Assembly (NCBI RefSeq): GCF_007018965.1
Contig: NZ_VJYZ01000020.1
Span: 1 to 64,000, forward strand
Reading direction: 5' to 3'
DNA length: 64,000 nucleotides
DNA from: Paracoccus marinus
Lineage (GTDB): Bacteria; Pseudomonadota; Alphaproteobacteria; Rhodobacterales; Rhodobacteraceae
A program made the translations under genes and the position numbers. Under the pieces are notes generated by a model. The model did not search any database and was not told where the DNA came from. It saw only the letters and a program-made list of their open reading frames with translations. Position 1 is the stretch's first letter; every line of letters starts with the position of its first letter. This document shows, one piece after another, positions 43,406 through 52,148 of this stretch.

Positions 43406-44161
43406 TCAGTCCTCGTCGCTGCCCGATGGCTCGGGTTTGCCCCGGAAGCCCTGCGCCACCACGAACTTCTCGGACGAATCCGCCCGGCTCGCCGGGGGTT
43501 TCACGTTCGCCACCTTGTCGAAGTTCTGCTTGAGCAGCGTCTGCAGGCTCAGCTCTGCCCCGCCCGCCAGCACCTTGGCCACGAACGTCCCGCCGGGGGT
43601 CAGCACGTCGAAGGCAAAGGCCGCCGCCGCCTCGACCAGCGCGACGATGCGGATGTGGTCAGTGCCCTTGTGGCCCGACGAGGCCGCCGCCATGTCCGAC
43701 ATCACCACGTCGGCGGGACCGCCCAGCCATGCCTTGACCTTGGCGTCGGCGTCGTCGGACAGGAAGTCCAGCTGGTGCAGTTCCGCCCCTGCGATCGGGT
43801 CGATCTCTTGCAGATCGACGCCCAGCACGGTGCCCTGCTTGCCGCCGCGTTCCCCCAGCGCGTTCACCCGCGCGACCGCCACCTGCGACCACCCGCCCGG
43901 CGCCGCGCCAAGGTCCACCACCCGCGCGCCGGGCACGAGGAAGCCGTATTTCTTGTCCAGTTCAAGGATCTTGTAGGCCGCGCGCCCTCGATACCCCTCG
44001 CGCTTGGCACGGGCCACGTAGGGATCGTTCAGCTGCCGTTCCAGCCACAGGGTCGAGGACAGCTTGCGCCCCTTGGCCGACTTCACGCGGACCCGCAGGT
44101 CGCGCTGCCCGCGGCCCGAACTTTTCCGCGCCCGGTCGCCGGGCTTCTTTCCTTCGGTCAT
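43406..44161 (-). CDS. rlmE: 23S rRNA 2'-O-ribose methyltransferase RlmE
   Basis: 251-aa SAM-dependent enzyme of the FtsJ family that methylates U2552 in the A loop of 23S rRNA. Motifs are the SAM loop [33 protein letters not shown] and GTFVAKVL; the K-D-K-E catalytic set is consistent with these. A 30-residue basic N terminus precedes the domain. Its start lies one base after the stop of the Ppx/GppA gene. Confidence 0.94.
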   Translation of the reverse strand: MTEGKKPGDRARKSSGRGQRDLRVRVKSAKGRKLSSTLWLERQLNDPYVARAKREGYRGRAAYKILELDKKYGFLVPGARVVDLGAAPGGWSQVAVARVNALGERGGKQGTVLGVDLQEIDPIAGAELHQLDFLSDDADAKVKAWLGGPADVVMSDMAAASSGHKGTDHIRIVALVEAAAAFAFDVLTPGGTFVAKVLAGGAELSLQTLLKQNFDKVANVKPPASRADSSEKFVVAQGFRGKPEPSGSDED

Positions 44162-44162
44162 C

Positions 44163-45287
44163 TCATGCCACCCCGTTCACCCCTTCGGGCGTCAGCACGC
44201 CATCGCGCACCATCTGGGCGTAAAGCAACCCCTCGCGTAGCCCGCGGTCCGCAACCGACAGGCGGTTGGTGGGCCAGACCCGCATCAGCGTCTGCAGGAT
44301 GGCGGCCCCGGACATGATGAGCGCGTGCCGCTCGCGGCCGATCCGCGGGTCCGCCCGCCGCCCCTCGGGGCCGAGCGCGAGGTAGTCGCGGATCACCTTG
44401 TCGATCTGGGGCGAGGTCATCGTCAGCCCGTCCACCTTGGTCCGGTCATAGCGCTTGAGGCCCAGAAAACTGGCCGCGACCGTCGTGACCGTGCCCGAGG
44501 TGCCAATGATCTGGAAGTTTTCGCCCGCGCGCCCCTCGGTCGCGTAGGGGACGAAGTCGGCCAGCATCTCCTCGAAATGCCAGCTCATCAGGGCGAAGCG
44601 GCCCTGGTCGTCCTCGACATCGGCGAATTGGTCGCGCAGCGTGGCGACGCCCAGCGGCACGCTGATCCAGTCCACCACGCGCGCGGCGCCCGGCTGCGGG
44701 TTCCCGAACCCGTCCCCCAGCGCCATGATGGCGCGCGGGCGTTCGGCCGGCTCGACCCCGCTCACGTCGATCCAGACCAGCTCGGTCGAGCCGCCGCCGA
44801 TGTCCACGATCAAAAGCTGTTCCGTCCGCAGGCTGACCAGCGGCGCGCACGAGATGACGGCTAGCCGCGCCTCTTCCTCGGGCTGGATGATCTCGATCGG
44901 AAGGCCGGTCTCGCGCCGGATCGTCCGCATGAAGTCGCGGCTGTTGCGGGCGCGCCTGCACGCCTCGGTCGCGACAAGCCGCATCCGCGCGACGCCGTGC
45001 TTTTCCAGCTTGCGCCGGCAGACCTGCAATGCGTGGACGGTGCGCGCCATCGACTGGCGCGACAGGCGGCCCGACGCTTCCAGCCCCTGCCCCAGCTGGA
45101 CAGGTTTGGAAAAGCTGTCGATCACCTGGAACTGATTGCCCGTCGGACGGGCGATCAGCATCCGGCAACTGTTCGTGCCCAGATCGAGAGCCGCGTAGAG
45201 CGTGCTTTCGTCGGGTTGGCGGGCGGCGGAAGGCTCGACCGATGGATCCGGGAACGCGTCCGCACCCGCGGGACGCTTGGGCGTCAT
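44163..45287 (-). CDS. Ppx/GppA family phosphatase
   Basis: 374-aa member of the exopolyphosphatase/guanosine-pentaphosphatase family (ASKHA fold). Phosphate loops are [14 protein letters not shown] (about 33-46) and [12 protein letters not shown] (about 157-168). Length suits the short form without the C-terminal HD domain of E. coli Ppx. Substrate (polyphosphate or pppGpp) cannot be told from sequence. It is one base from rlmE, so co-transcription is likely. ATG 45287 has GGAGGG upstream. Confidence 0.9.
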   Translation of the reverse strand: MTPKRPAGADAFPDPSVEPSAARQPDESTLYAALDLGTNSCRMLIARPTGNQFQVIDSFSKPVQLGQGLEASGRLSRQSMARTVHALQVCRRKLEKHGVARMRLVATEACRRARNSRDFMRTIRRETGLPIEIIQPEEEARLAVISCAPLVSLRTEQLLIVDIGGGSTELVWIDVSGVEPAERPRAIMALGDGFGNPQPGAARVVDWISVPLGVATLRDQFADVEDDQGRFALMSWHFEEMLADFVPYATEGRAGENFQIIGTSGTVTTVAASFLGLKRYDRTKVDGLTMTSPQIDKVIRDYLALGPEGRRADPRIGRERHALIMSGAAILQTLMRVWPTNRLSVADRGLREGLLYAQMVRDGVLTPEGVNGVA

Positions 45288-45380
45288 GGCAACGCCCTCC
45301 GATTTCAAGTTGACTCGAACGTAATCCCCGGCCCTTGGGCGTTCAAGTCCCGATCCCTTGTGGCGTCGAAACCTCGCGTC

Positions 45381-45407
45381 AACGAAACAGGGGGGCAAAC
45401 GCCCCCC
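45381..45407 (-). terminator. Terminator-like hairpin after the Hint gene
   Basis: On the minus strand GGGGGGC (45407-45401) pairs with GCCCCCC (45396-45390) around a GTTT loop, followed by TGTTTCGTT. It is 25 bp after the stop of the Hint-domain gene and separates it from the Ppx/GppA gene. Confidence 0.6.
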
Positions 45408-45431
45408 CGACATGCAAACGCCCGAACGAGG

Positions 45432-46613
45432 TTACTGCATCGCGACGCCCGCATGGCGCTGAGCGAGCCCCCGCGCGGCGCGCCCGGGCAGGAACGGCCG
45501 CGCGCCGCTTTCGGGCAGGCCATCCGCGATTTCCGGGAACAGCGTCATGATCTCGCGCAGCGAGGCGTCGGGCAGCGCCGCCAGCGCCTGTTCGCCCAAA
45601 AACAGCGACTCGGTCTGCGCGCCCTCGGACCAGATCACCTCGTGGCGATCGAAGAGAACGTGGTGATAGGACACCGAGGTGATGTCGGCCGCAATCTCGA
45701 TCCCCTCGACCGCCAGCAGGTGCTTGGCGGCGACCAGAACCTCGTCCTGCCCCGACAGTTCGCGCGCGAGGTCCGACCTGACCATGACGCGGTGCTGCGG
45801 CGATACCATCAGGTCACGCTCGGGCAGACCCGCCCCCAGCGCGCCCGCGCCGATGCGGATCGGCAGCAGCGCCGAAGACGCGGCCAGATCGACCGCGTCG
45901 AGCGTCCGTGCCCCGACCCAGCGCACCGGCTGCATCCCGTGATCCACCGTCTGCACCAGGTCGCCCGGTCGGATGTCCTCGACCGGGCGCAGGCCGTCCG
46001 CCGTCAGGATGCGCGTGCCGCCGGCAAAGCAGGGCACGAAGTGGATCTGCGGCCGGTGCGTGTCGAGGTTGTTGTTGAACGGATTCAGCTCGGCCAGGTT
46101 GGTGATCTTGAGCGACTTGATCGGACCGGCGGTGAGCGCATCGTTCTTGCCGTCGAGATTGGGGACCAGGAAGGTGCGGCCCAGATCGTCCTGCATGACG
46201 GTGACGAGCGCGTTCTTGCACTGGCTGCCATCGAGATAGGTGATCGTGGCGCGGTACTGCGTCACGCCGTCGAAGTTGAAGTTGTCGTCGGTCTTGCCGG
46301 TGCCGGTGACAGGCAGGGGGCGGTCGGTGGTGAACGTCTCGAACCCCTTGCGGTCGAAGATGCCGTTTTCCCCGAACAGCCGGCCGTCGTGGTTGGTGTC
46401 GTTCGCGGTGACGGTGACGATGCCGTTCGTCAGCGGATCGGCGACGCTGCCGAAGGTCTTGCCCAGCAGGGTAAAGCTCGTCTCGGTGCCGGGCAGCCCC
46501 TCGAAGCGGTCGATGTACTGGCTGGAGTCCACGTCGCCAAGATAGATGGCCTGGAACTGGTTGGCGCAGGCGGCGCCATCCGACGGAATCGTCGGCTTCG
46601 GCGAATTGGTCAT
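45432..46613 (-). CDS. Hint-domain protein
   Basis: 393-aa protein. Residues 1-190 are a beta-rich, Asp/Asn-rich domain that I do not recognise; residues about 193-340 form a Hint (hedgehog/intein) domain beginning at Cys195 in HFVPCFAGGTRILTADGL and containing the VSPQHRVMV block with its catalytic His. The first-residue Cys and this His are what N-S acyl-shift self-cleavage needs. There is no second extein or C-terminal Asn motif, so it is hedgehog-like, as in many Rhodobacterales secreted proteins. No Sec signal is seen; type I secretion is possible but no RTX repeats are visible. Single gene with terminator. Confidence 0.82.
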   Translation of the reverse strand: MTNSPKPTIPSDGAACANQFQAIYLGDVDSSQYIDRFEGLPGTETSFTLLGKTFGSVADPLTNGIVTVTANDTNHDGRLFGENGIFDRKGFETFTTDRPLPVTGTGKTDDNFNFDGVTQYRATITYLDGSQCKNALVTVMQDDLGRTFLVPNLDGKNDALTAGPIKSLKITNLAELNPFNNNLDTHRPQIHFVPCFAGGTRILTADGLRPVEDIRPGDLVQTVDHGMQPVRWVGARTLDAVDLAASSALLPIRIGAGALGAGLPERDLMVSPQHRVMVRSDLARELSGQDEVLVAAKHLLAVEGIEIAADITSVSYHHVLFDRHEVIWSEGAQTESLFLGEQALAALPDASLREIMTLFPEIADGLPESGARPFLPGRAARGLAQRHAGVAMQ

Positions 46614-46903
46614 GATCGGTCCTCGTCAACAAACAGCCAAAAACAGCGGCACGCCGAAGATACCGCGCAACCGCTGCGTTTGCATCGGGATCGCTAAAAT
46701 CCTAACTTAAAACATAGTGTTGCAGGATTACCCTCAACCCTTGCGGGCAGCAGGCCCGTGATTTCCGACGTCACATCAATGTCCTCGCCACCCGGTTGAG
46801 TCCGCGGCGATCAATCGGGAATTGATCGGTCCGGGGCCGCTTGCGGCCCGTGGGCGCAAGCCATAGATCAACCGCACCGCCCTACCCGGCGGCGGAGCTT
46901 CGC
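46614..46903. promoter_or_regulatory. Divergent AT-richer intergenic region
   Basis: 290 bp between the Hint gene (minus) and the 56-aa membrane protein gene (plus), one of the longest non-coding gaps in the window and visibly richer in A+T around 46690-46735. It must hold the promoter of the Hint gene and probably that of the plus-strand run. A 6-bp inverted repeat (AATCCT at 46698, AGGATT at 46724) with 20 bp between may be an operator, but this is weak. No gene was found here. Confidence 0.45.
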
Positions 46904-47074
46904 ATGATCATCGCAGCCGCCCTCGTCCTCGGCGCCCTTCTGGGCGATTACCGCGCCCGCAAGGCGGGGGGCCGGCGCGCCGACCGCATCCAGTACGCCG
47001 CCGCCCATGCGCTCGCCTTCGCGCTGCTGGGCCTGTTCCTGTCCATCGCGCTGGACCGCGCGATGCGCGGCTGA
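46904..47074 (+). CDS. 56-aa membrane protein
   Basis: Small protein with two hydrophobic helices (MIIAAALVLGALLGDY and AHALAFALLGLFLSIAL) joined by a basic loop (RARKAGGRRADR). By the positive-inside rule both ends face the periplasm. Not a known family to me. Its stop codon shares one base with the VWA gene start (TGATG), so the two are co-translated, which supports it being real despite its size. Confidence 0.62.
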   Translation: MIIAAALVLGALLGDYRARKAGGRRADRIQYAAAHALAFALLGLFLSIALDRAMRG

Positions 47075-48255
47075 TGTTCCGCCCCTTCCTGGGATCGCTG
47101 CGCCGGCACGGCGTGCCCGTCAGCCTGCGGGAATGGCTGGATCTGATGGGGGCGATGCAGGCGGGCGTCGCCGGCTGGTCGGTCGAGGAGTTCCACACCG
47201 TCGCCCGCGCCATCCTCGTCAAGGACGAACGCCATATCGACCGCTTCGACCGCGCCTTCGCCGAAGCTTTCGCGGGGCTTGAGACAGTCCCGGTCGAAGC
47301 CTTGGTCGAACAGGCGGACCTGCCCCGGGAGTGGTTGGAAAAGCTGGCCGAGAAGCTGCTGACCGACGAGGAAAAGGCGCAGATCGAAGGCGCGGGCAGT
47401 TTCGAGGCGCTGATGAACAAGCTGCGCGAGCGTCTGGCCGAACAGCAGGGCCGCCACCAGGGCGGCAACAGGTGGATCGGCACCGCCGGCACCTCGCCCT
47501 TCGGCGCTTACGGCTACAATCCCGAAGGCGTCCGCATCGGCCAGGCGACCAGCCGCCACCGCCGCGCCGCGAAGGTCTGGGACAGGCGCGAGTTCCGCGA
47601 CTTCGACGACCAGGTCGAACTGGGCACCCGCAACATCAAGGTCGCGCTGAAGCGCCTGCGCCAGTGGGCCCGCCACGGGGCCGCGGACGAGCTGGACCTG
47701 CCGGCCACGATCCGCGCCACCGCCGATCACGGCTATATCGACGTCCAGACCCGGCCGGAACGGCGCAACGCGGTCAAGGTGCTGCTGTTTCTCGACGTGG
47801 GCGGCAGCATGGACGACCACATCCGGGTGGTGGACGAGCTGTTCTCGGCCGCCCGGGCCGAGTTCCGGCAAATGAAGCACTTCTACTTCCACAACTGCCT
47901 TTACGAGGGCGTGTGGCAGGACAACCGCCGCCGCTGGGACGCGCAGACCCCGACCTGGGACGTGCTGCACACCTATGGGCGCGATCACAAATGCATCTTC
48001 GTGGGCGACGCCTCGATGTCGCCCTACGAGATCGCGGCGCCGGGCGGCGCCAGCGAACACTGGAACGCCGAGCCGGGCGAGCTGTGGTTGCGCCGCGCCT
48101 GCGCGACCTGGCCCGACCACGTCTGGCTCAACCCGGTCCCCGAACAGCACTGGGGCTACACGCCGTCGATCGGCATGGTCGGCAGCGTGTTCGAAAACCG
48201 GATGATGCCGCTCACCCTCGACGGCCTCACCCGCGCGATGAGGCTTCTTGGCTGA
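47074..48255 (+). CDS. CoxE-like VWA-domain protein
   Basis: 393-aa protein of the CoxE/VWA family. The C-terminal von Willebrand A domain has a modified metal site, DVGGSMDD at residue 241 (DxGxS in place of DxSxS). The N-terminal half is helical with a Gly/Gln linker. CoxE proteins usually act with a MoxR-type AAA ATPase (CoxD) in cofactor insertion or complex maturation; no such ATPase is adjacent or in the window. It is coupled to the 56-aa membrane protein. The exact client is unknown. Confidence 0.83.
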   Translation: MFRPFLGSLRRHGVPVSLREWLDLMGAMQAGVAGWSVEEFHTVARAILVKDERHIDRFDRAFAEAFAGLETVPVEALVEQADLPREWLEKLAEKLLTDEEKAQIEGAGSFEALMNKLRERLAEQQGRHQGGNRWIGTAGTSPFGAYGYNPEGVRIGQATSRHRRAAKVWDRREFRDFDDQVELGTRNIKVALKRLRQWARHGAADELDLPATIRATADHGYIDVQTRPERRNAVKVLLFLDVGGSMDDHIRVVDELFSAARAEFRQMKHFYFHNCLYEGVWQDNRRRWDAQTPTWDVLHTYGRDHKCIFVGDASMSPYEIAAPGGASEHWNAEPGELWLRRACATWPDHVWLNPVPEQHWGYTPSIGMVGSVFENRMMPLTLDGLTRAMRLLG

Positions 48256-48383
48256 GGGCATCTTCTGTCTCCATCCATCCCGGGGTGAGGGGCCATCGGC
48301 CCCGAGGGGCAGCGCCCCTTCCTTTCCGCCCTCCGCCGCAACCCCGGATTGACGCGCCCCGCGCCCGACCCCAGATTGCCGCC

Positions 48384-49097
48384 ATGCTGAAGCTTCTCCC
48401 GATCCTGCTGCTGATCGCGTACTGCGCCGCGGTGTGGTTCTTTTCGGCGTGGCGGCTGAAGCAGGACCTGACCCGCAAGTCCACGCCGCTCGACCACCCC
48501 CGGCTGGTGCCGATGCTCGCGCGGCTGGGCGAGGCGCTGGACCTGCCGCCGATCCGCGCGCATGTCTACCATGTCGAGGCGATCAACGGCCTCGCCGCCC
48601 CCGACGGGCGGATCTTCCTGACCGCGGGTTTCCTGCGCAAGCTCGACGCGGACGAGGTCACGGCCGAGGAACTGGCGTCGGTCATCGCCCACGAGCTGGG
48701 GCACGTGGCGCATGGCCACGCGCGACGGCGGATGCTGGATTTCGCGGGCCAGAACGTGATCCGCACGGTCCTTGGCGGCACACTCGGGCGGTTCGTTCCG
48801 GGGATCGGGCCGTGGATCGCGAACATGGTGGCCAACATGGTCGCGGCCGGGCTGTCGCGGAACGACGAATACCAGGACGACGCCTATGCGGCGGCGCTGA
48901 TGACCAAGGCGGGGTTCGGCACCGGGCCGCAGACCGACCTGCTCGCGCGGCTCGAACACCTGGCCGCCGGTGGCACGCCCGGGGCCAAGGGCGATGCGGC
49001 GCCCCGCGGGGGCATCGCCTGGCTTGCGTCCCACCCGCCCACGCACCGGCGCATCGCGGCGATCCGCGCCCTCGACGCGCGCTGGCACCGGGCGTGA
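48384..49097 (+). CDS. M48-family metalloprotease
   Basis: 237-aa membrane-anchored zinc protease. Residues 4-22 form an N-terminal signal anchor; the zinc motif HELGH is at 103-107, with the third ligand Glu in RNDEYQDDAYA. This is the Oma1/BepA/HtpX-like group, which degrades misfolded or membrane proteins. It lacks the TPR domain of BepA. It lies 128 bp after the VWA gene on the same strand and ten bases before the hydrolase gene. ATG 48384 gives the hydrophobic anchor directly. Confidence 0.87.
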   Translation: MLKLLPILLLIAYCAAVWFFSAWRLKQDLTRKSTPLDHPRLVPMLARLGEALDLPPIRAHVYHVEAINGLAAPDGRIFLTAGFLRKLDADEVTAEELASVIAHELGHVAHGHARRRMLDFAGQNVIRTVLGGTLGRFVPGIGPWIANMVANMVAAGLSRNDEYQDDAYAAALMTKAGFGTGPQTDLLARLEHLAAGGTPGAKGDAAPRGGIAWLASHPPTHRRIAAIRALDARWHRA

Positions 49098-49107
49098 GGG
49101 ATCGGGC

Positions 49108-50316
49108 GTGACGGACCGGGCGACACCCGAATGCGGCGCGCCGTTCCGCCGCAAGGTCCTTTACATCCCCGGCTACGACCCCATGCCCCCGCGCCGCTAC
49201 CGCGAGCTTTACCGCCGCGAGGGGGCCGAGCAGGCGCGGATCGCGGGCTACCATCTGACCATCGGTCCGCGCCGCGACGGCACCTCCTTCGGCTGGACGG
49301 TGCAAGGCGACTTCGCCGGCCGCCGGACCGAGACCGAGTTCGAGGTGCTGGTCTGGGCCGACCTCGTGCAGGCGTCGATGGGCCGGTCGATCGCGGCGAC
49401 CTACTGGCAACTCGCGCGGACCGCCTGGGCCTATCTCGCATCCGGCGCGTTGATCCGCCTGATGCGGCTGCGGCGGGGGCCAGTGCTGGCGGCGCTGTAT
49501 CCCGTGGCGATGTTGCTGGCGCAGGGGTTGGCTGCGCTGGCGCTCGGTGCGCTGACGTTCCGGGTGGCCGCGCTGGCGCTGCCGGGCTGGGCCGCGGCGG
49601 TTCCCGCGCTCGCCGTCGGGTGGGCGGTGCTGGCGGCGTTCGAGCGGCATGACAACCGGCTGTTCGCCTATTACCTCATGCATGACTATGCCTTCTCGGC
49701 CCGGCACGGCGGCGCTTACCCCGCCATGCTCGAGGCGCGGATCGCGGCCTTCGCGGACCGCGTTGCCCGCGCGCTGCAAGGCGATGCCGATGAGGTGCTG
49801 GTCGTCGGCCATTCCTCCGGCGCCTGTCTCGCAGTATCGGTGCTGGCCGATCTGGTCAGGTCCGGGCGGGCACACGCGGACGGCAGGCTCGCGCTTCTGA
49901 CGCTGGGCCACGTGGTGCCGATGGTGGCGTCCCTGCCCCGCGCGGACCGGCTGCGCGCCGATCTGGGCTATCTCGCGACGCGGCCCGAGGTCGACTGGGT
50001 GGACGTGACCGCGCCCGGCGACGCCTGCTGCTTTGCGCTCTGCGATCCGGTGGCGGTCGCGGGCCAGCACCCGGCCGCGCGGCGCGGGCCGCTGGTCCTG
50101 TCGGCCGCGTTCAGCCGGACTCTGTCCCCCGAACGCCAGCAGGCGCTGAAAGGGCGCTGGTTCCGGCTGCACTTCCAGTATCTCTGCGCCTTCGACCGGC
50201 CGGGTCCCTACGATTACTTCGCGATCACCGCGGGTCCGCTCAGCCTGTCGCAGCGGTTTGCGGGCCGCAGCCATTCGCCCGCACGCATCACCCGCAGCGC
50301 GGTGTCCGCCCGATGA
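49108..50316 (+). CDS. Membrane alpha/beta-hydrolase-like protein
   Basis: 402-aa protein. The N terminus (RKVLYIPGYDPMPPRRYRELY) and the nucleophile elbow GHSSG (Ser236) indicate an alpha/beta hydrolase; two membrane helices (about 128-150 and 155-178) interrupt it between these parts. The acid and His of a triad could not be assigned with certainty. Substrate is unknown. It starts with GTG ten bases after the M48 gene and its stop overlaps the ATG of the P450 gene (ATGA), so the two are translationally coupled, suggesting they act on the same lipid-like compound. Confidence 0.72.
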   Translation: MTDRATPECGAPFRRKVLYIPGYDPMPPRRYRELYRREGAEQARIAGYHLTIGPRRDGTSFGWTVQGDFAGRRTETEFEVLVWADLVQASMGRSIAATYWQLARTAWAYLASGALIRLMRLRRGPVLAALYPVAMLLAQGLAALALGALTFRVAALALPGWAAAVPALAVGWAVLAAFERHDNRLFAYYLMHDYAFSARHGGAYPAMLEARIAAFADRVARALQGDADEVLVVGHSSGACLAVSVLADLVRSGRAHADGRLALLTLGHVVPMVASLPRADRLRADLGYLATRPEVDWVDVTAPGDACCFALCDPVAVAGQHPAARRGPLVLSAAFSRTLSPERQQALKGRWFRLHFQYLCAFDRPGPYDYFAITAGPLSLSQRFAGRSHSPARITRSAVSAR

Positions 50317-51680
50317 TCCCGCCCAAGCCCGCCTCGTCCGACAGGCGCGGCACCGTTGCGGGCCTCGCGCGCGGGTTCCGGCGCGACCTTCTGTCGGCCC
50401 TGCCCGCGAAGCTTTACCGCGCCTGGATGGCCGAGTTCCGCAGCCCGCTGATCCGCACCGCGCTGTGCAACGATCCCGCGCTGGTCAGGCTGGTGCTCCA
50501 GGACCGCCCCCAGGACTTCCCGAAATCGGCGCGGCTCGCGCGCGGTCTCGCCCCGCTTCTGGGCCGGTCGGTGTTCGTCACGAACGGCGAGGAATGGGCC
50601 TTTCAGCGCCGGATCATCGACCCCGCGTTCGAGCGCGGGCGCCTGCGCGAGACCTTTCCCGCGATCCACGACGCCTCGGTCGCGGCGGTCCGGCGGCTCG
50701 AGGCGCGGGCGGCGGGCGGCCCGGTCGAGATCGACATCGAGCCCGAGGCGAGCCACGCCGCCGCCGACGTGATCTTCCGCACGCTCTTCACCCTTCCGAT
50801 CGAACACCGCACGGCGGCGCAGGTCTTTGCCGCCTTCCGCGCCCATCAGGACGCGCAGCCGATCGTGAACCTTGCCGCGATCCTGCCGTGGCCGCGCTGG
50901 TTGTCGCCCCCGCATTCGCGCCGCACGCGCGCGACCGCGCGGACGATCCGGCGGCTGATCGCGGACCTTGTCGGCGCGCGCGCGGCGGCGATCGCGGCGG
51001 GTACCGCGCCGGGCGACCTCGCCACCAAGATCATGACGACCGCCGATCCGGTGACGGGCCGCCGCTTTACCCCGGCTGAAATGGTGGACCAGGTCGCGAT
51101 CTTCTTTCTGGCCGGGCACGAGACGTCGGCCAGCGCGCTGTCATGGTCGCTGTGGTTGCTGGCCGCCGCGCCCGAGTGGCAGGACCGCGTCGCGGCCGAG
51201 GCGCGCGAGGTTCTGGCGGCAGGCCCCGTCGACCTTGCAGCGGTGTCGCGGCTGCCCGTCGCCCGCGCGGTCTTCCGCGAGGCGATGCGGCTTTATCCGC
51301 CGGTGCCGATGGTGGTGCGCGAGACGACCCGGCCCGAGCGGCTGCGAGACCGCGACCTGCCGCGCGGTACCCAGGTGATCCTGTCGCCCTGGCACCTGCA
51401 CCGGCACGAGCGGCTGTGGGCCGACCCCGACGCCTTCGATCCGGCCCGCTGGGACAGCGAAGCGGGCCGGGCCAGCGCGCGCGATGCGTATATCCCTTTC
51501 AGCGCCGGGCAGCGGGTCTGCCCCGGCGCGGGCTTCGCCATGATCGAGGGGCCGCTGATGCTGGCGCTGATCGTGGCGGCGCTGCGGATCGGACGCGGCG
51601 CGGCGGACCCGGTGCCGGTCGCGCGGCTGACCGTGCGCGGCCGCGACGGGATCCGGCTGCGGCTGTCGCTGCGCGACTAG
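50313..51680 (+). CDS. Cytochrome P450
   Basis: 455-aa haem mono-oxygenase. The I-helix oxygen-binding motif AGHETS starts at about residue 267, the K-helix ExxR is in FREAMRLYPPVPM, and the haem loop FSAGQRVCPG has the ligand Cys403. No N-terminal membrane anchor, so it is soluble, as expected for bacterial class I enzymes that need ferredoxin and a reductase; neither is in the window. It resembles CYP families that act on fatty-acid or steroid-like compounds, but the substrate is open. It is coupled to the hydrolase gene. Confidence 0.93.
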   Translation: MIPPKPASSDRRGTVAGLARGFRRDLLSALPAKLYRAWMAEFRSPLIRTALCNDPALVRLVLQDRPQDFPKSARLARGLAPLLGRSVFVTNGEEWAFQRRIIDPAFERGRLRETFPAIHDASVAAVRRLEARAAGGPVEIDIEPEASHAAADVIFRTLFTLPIEHRTAAQVFAAFRAHQDAQPIVNLAAILPWPRWLSPPHSRRTRATARTIRRLIADLVGARAAAIAAGTAPGDLATKIMTTADPVTGRRFTPAEMVDQVAIFFLAGHETSASALSWSLWLLAAAPEWQDRVAAEAREVLAAGPVDLAAVSRLPVARAVFREAMRLYPPVPMVVRETTRPERLRDRDLPRGTQVILSPWHLHRHERLWADPDAFDPARWDSEAGRASARDAYIPFSAGQRVCPGAGFAMIEGPLMLALIVAALRIGRGAADPVPVARLTVRGRDGIRLRLSLRD

Positions 51681-51718
51681 CGCAGGACGATTGGTTTAAG
51701 GCTGGTGGCGCAGGGAGA

Positions 51719-52117
51719 CTAGCGCAGGATCGGGGGACCGCCCGGGGTGCGGGTCTGGACCGCCATCCGCAGCCCCGCCCCGATCCGGTGCGCCAGCGCG
51801 GACCAAGCCTGCGCGCTGTCCCTGGGCAGGGTCCGGGCGAGCGTTGCGTCGAACAGCATCAGCCACGGCTCGAAATGCGCGGGCGTCACGTCGCCCGCGC
51901 CGCGATGGACCAGCGTCGGGTTGCCGTCATAGCCCCGTTCGGCCAGGATCGCGTTGCGCCAGAACGCCGCAATCCGCGCCTCGTGCGCGGGCCAGTCCGC
52001 GACGTGGCGGGCAAAGATCGGGGCCAGCACCTCGTGCCGGCGGACGGCGCCGTAAAAGACGCGCACGACCTCGTCGATCTGCTCGGGCGTGACGGGAAAG
52101 CGGGGCGGGATCGTCAT
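51719..52117 (-). CDS. Group III truncated haemoglobin
   Basis: 132-aa 2-on-2 globin of group III. The group pattern is present: FYGAVRRHEVLAPIF in the B/E region, W42 in ADWPAHEARIAAFW, the GYDGNPTLVH segment with probable proximal His71, and HFEPWLMLFD. These proteins bind O2 or NO and are linked to NO or redox stress in proteobacteria. It lies 31 bp downstream of nagZ on the same strand and converges with the P450 gene, 38 bp away. Confidence 0.9.
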   Translation of the reverse strand: MTIPPRFPVTPEQIDEVVRVFYGAVRRHEVLAPIFARHVADWPAHEARIAAFWRNAILAERGYDGNPTLVHRGAGDVTPAHFEPWLMLFDATLARTLPRDSAQAWSALAHRIGAGLRMAVQTRTPGGPPILR

Positions 52118-52148
52118 GCGCCGAACCTGGCGTCGCGCGGGCGGCCGT

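Noticed and set aside
46698..46729. A 6-bp inverted repeat as an operator upstream of the Hint gene
   Set aside because: Six bases with a 20-bp gap occur by chance too easily; noted only within the intergenic entry.
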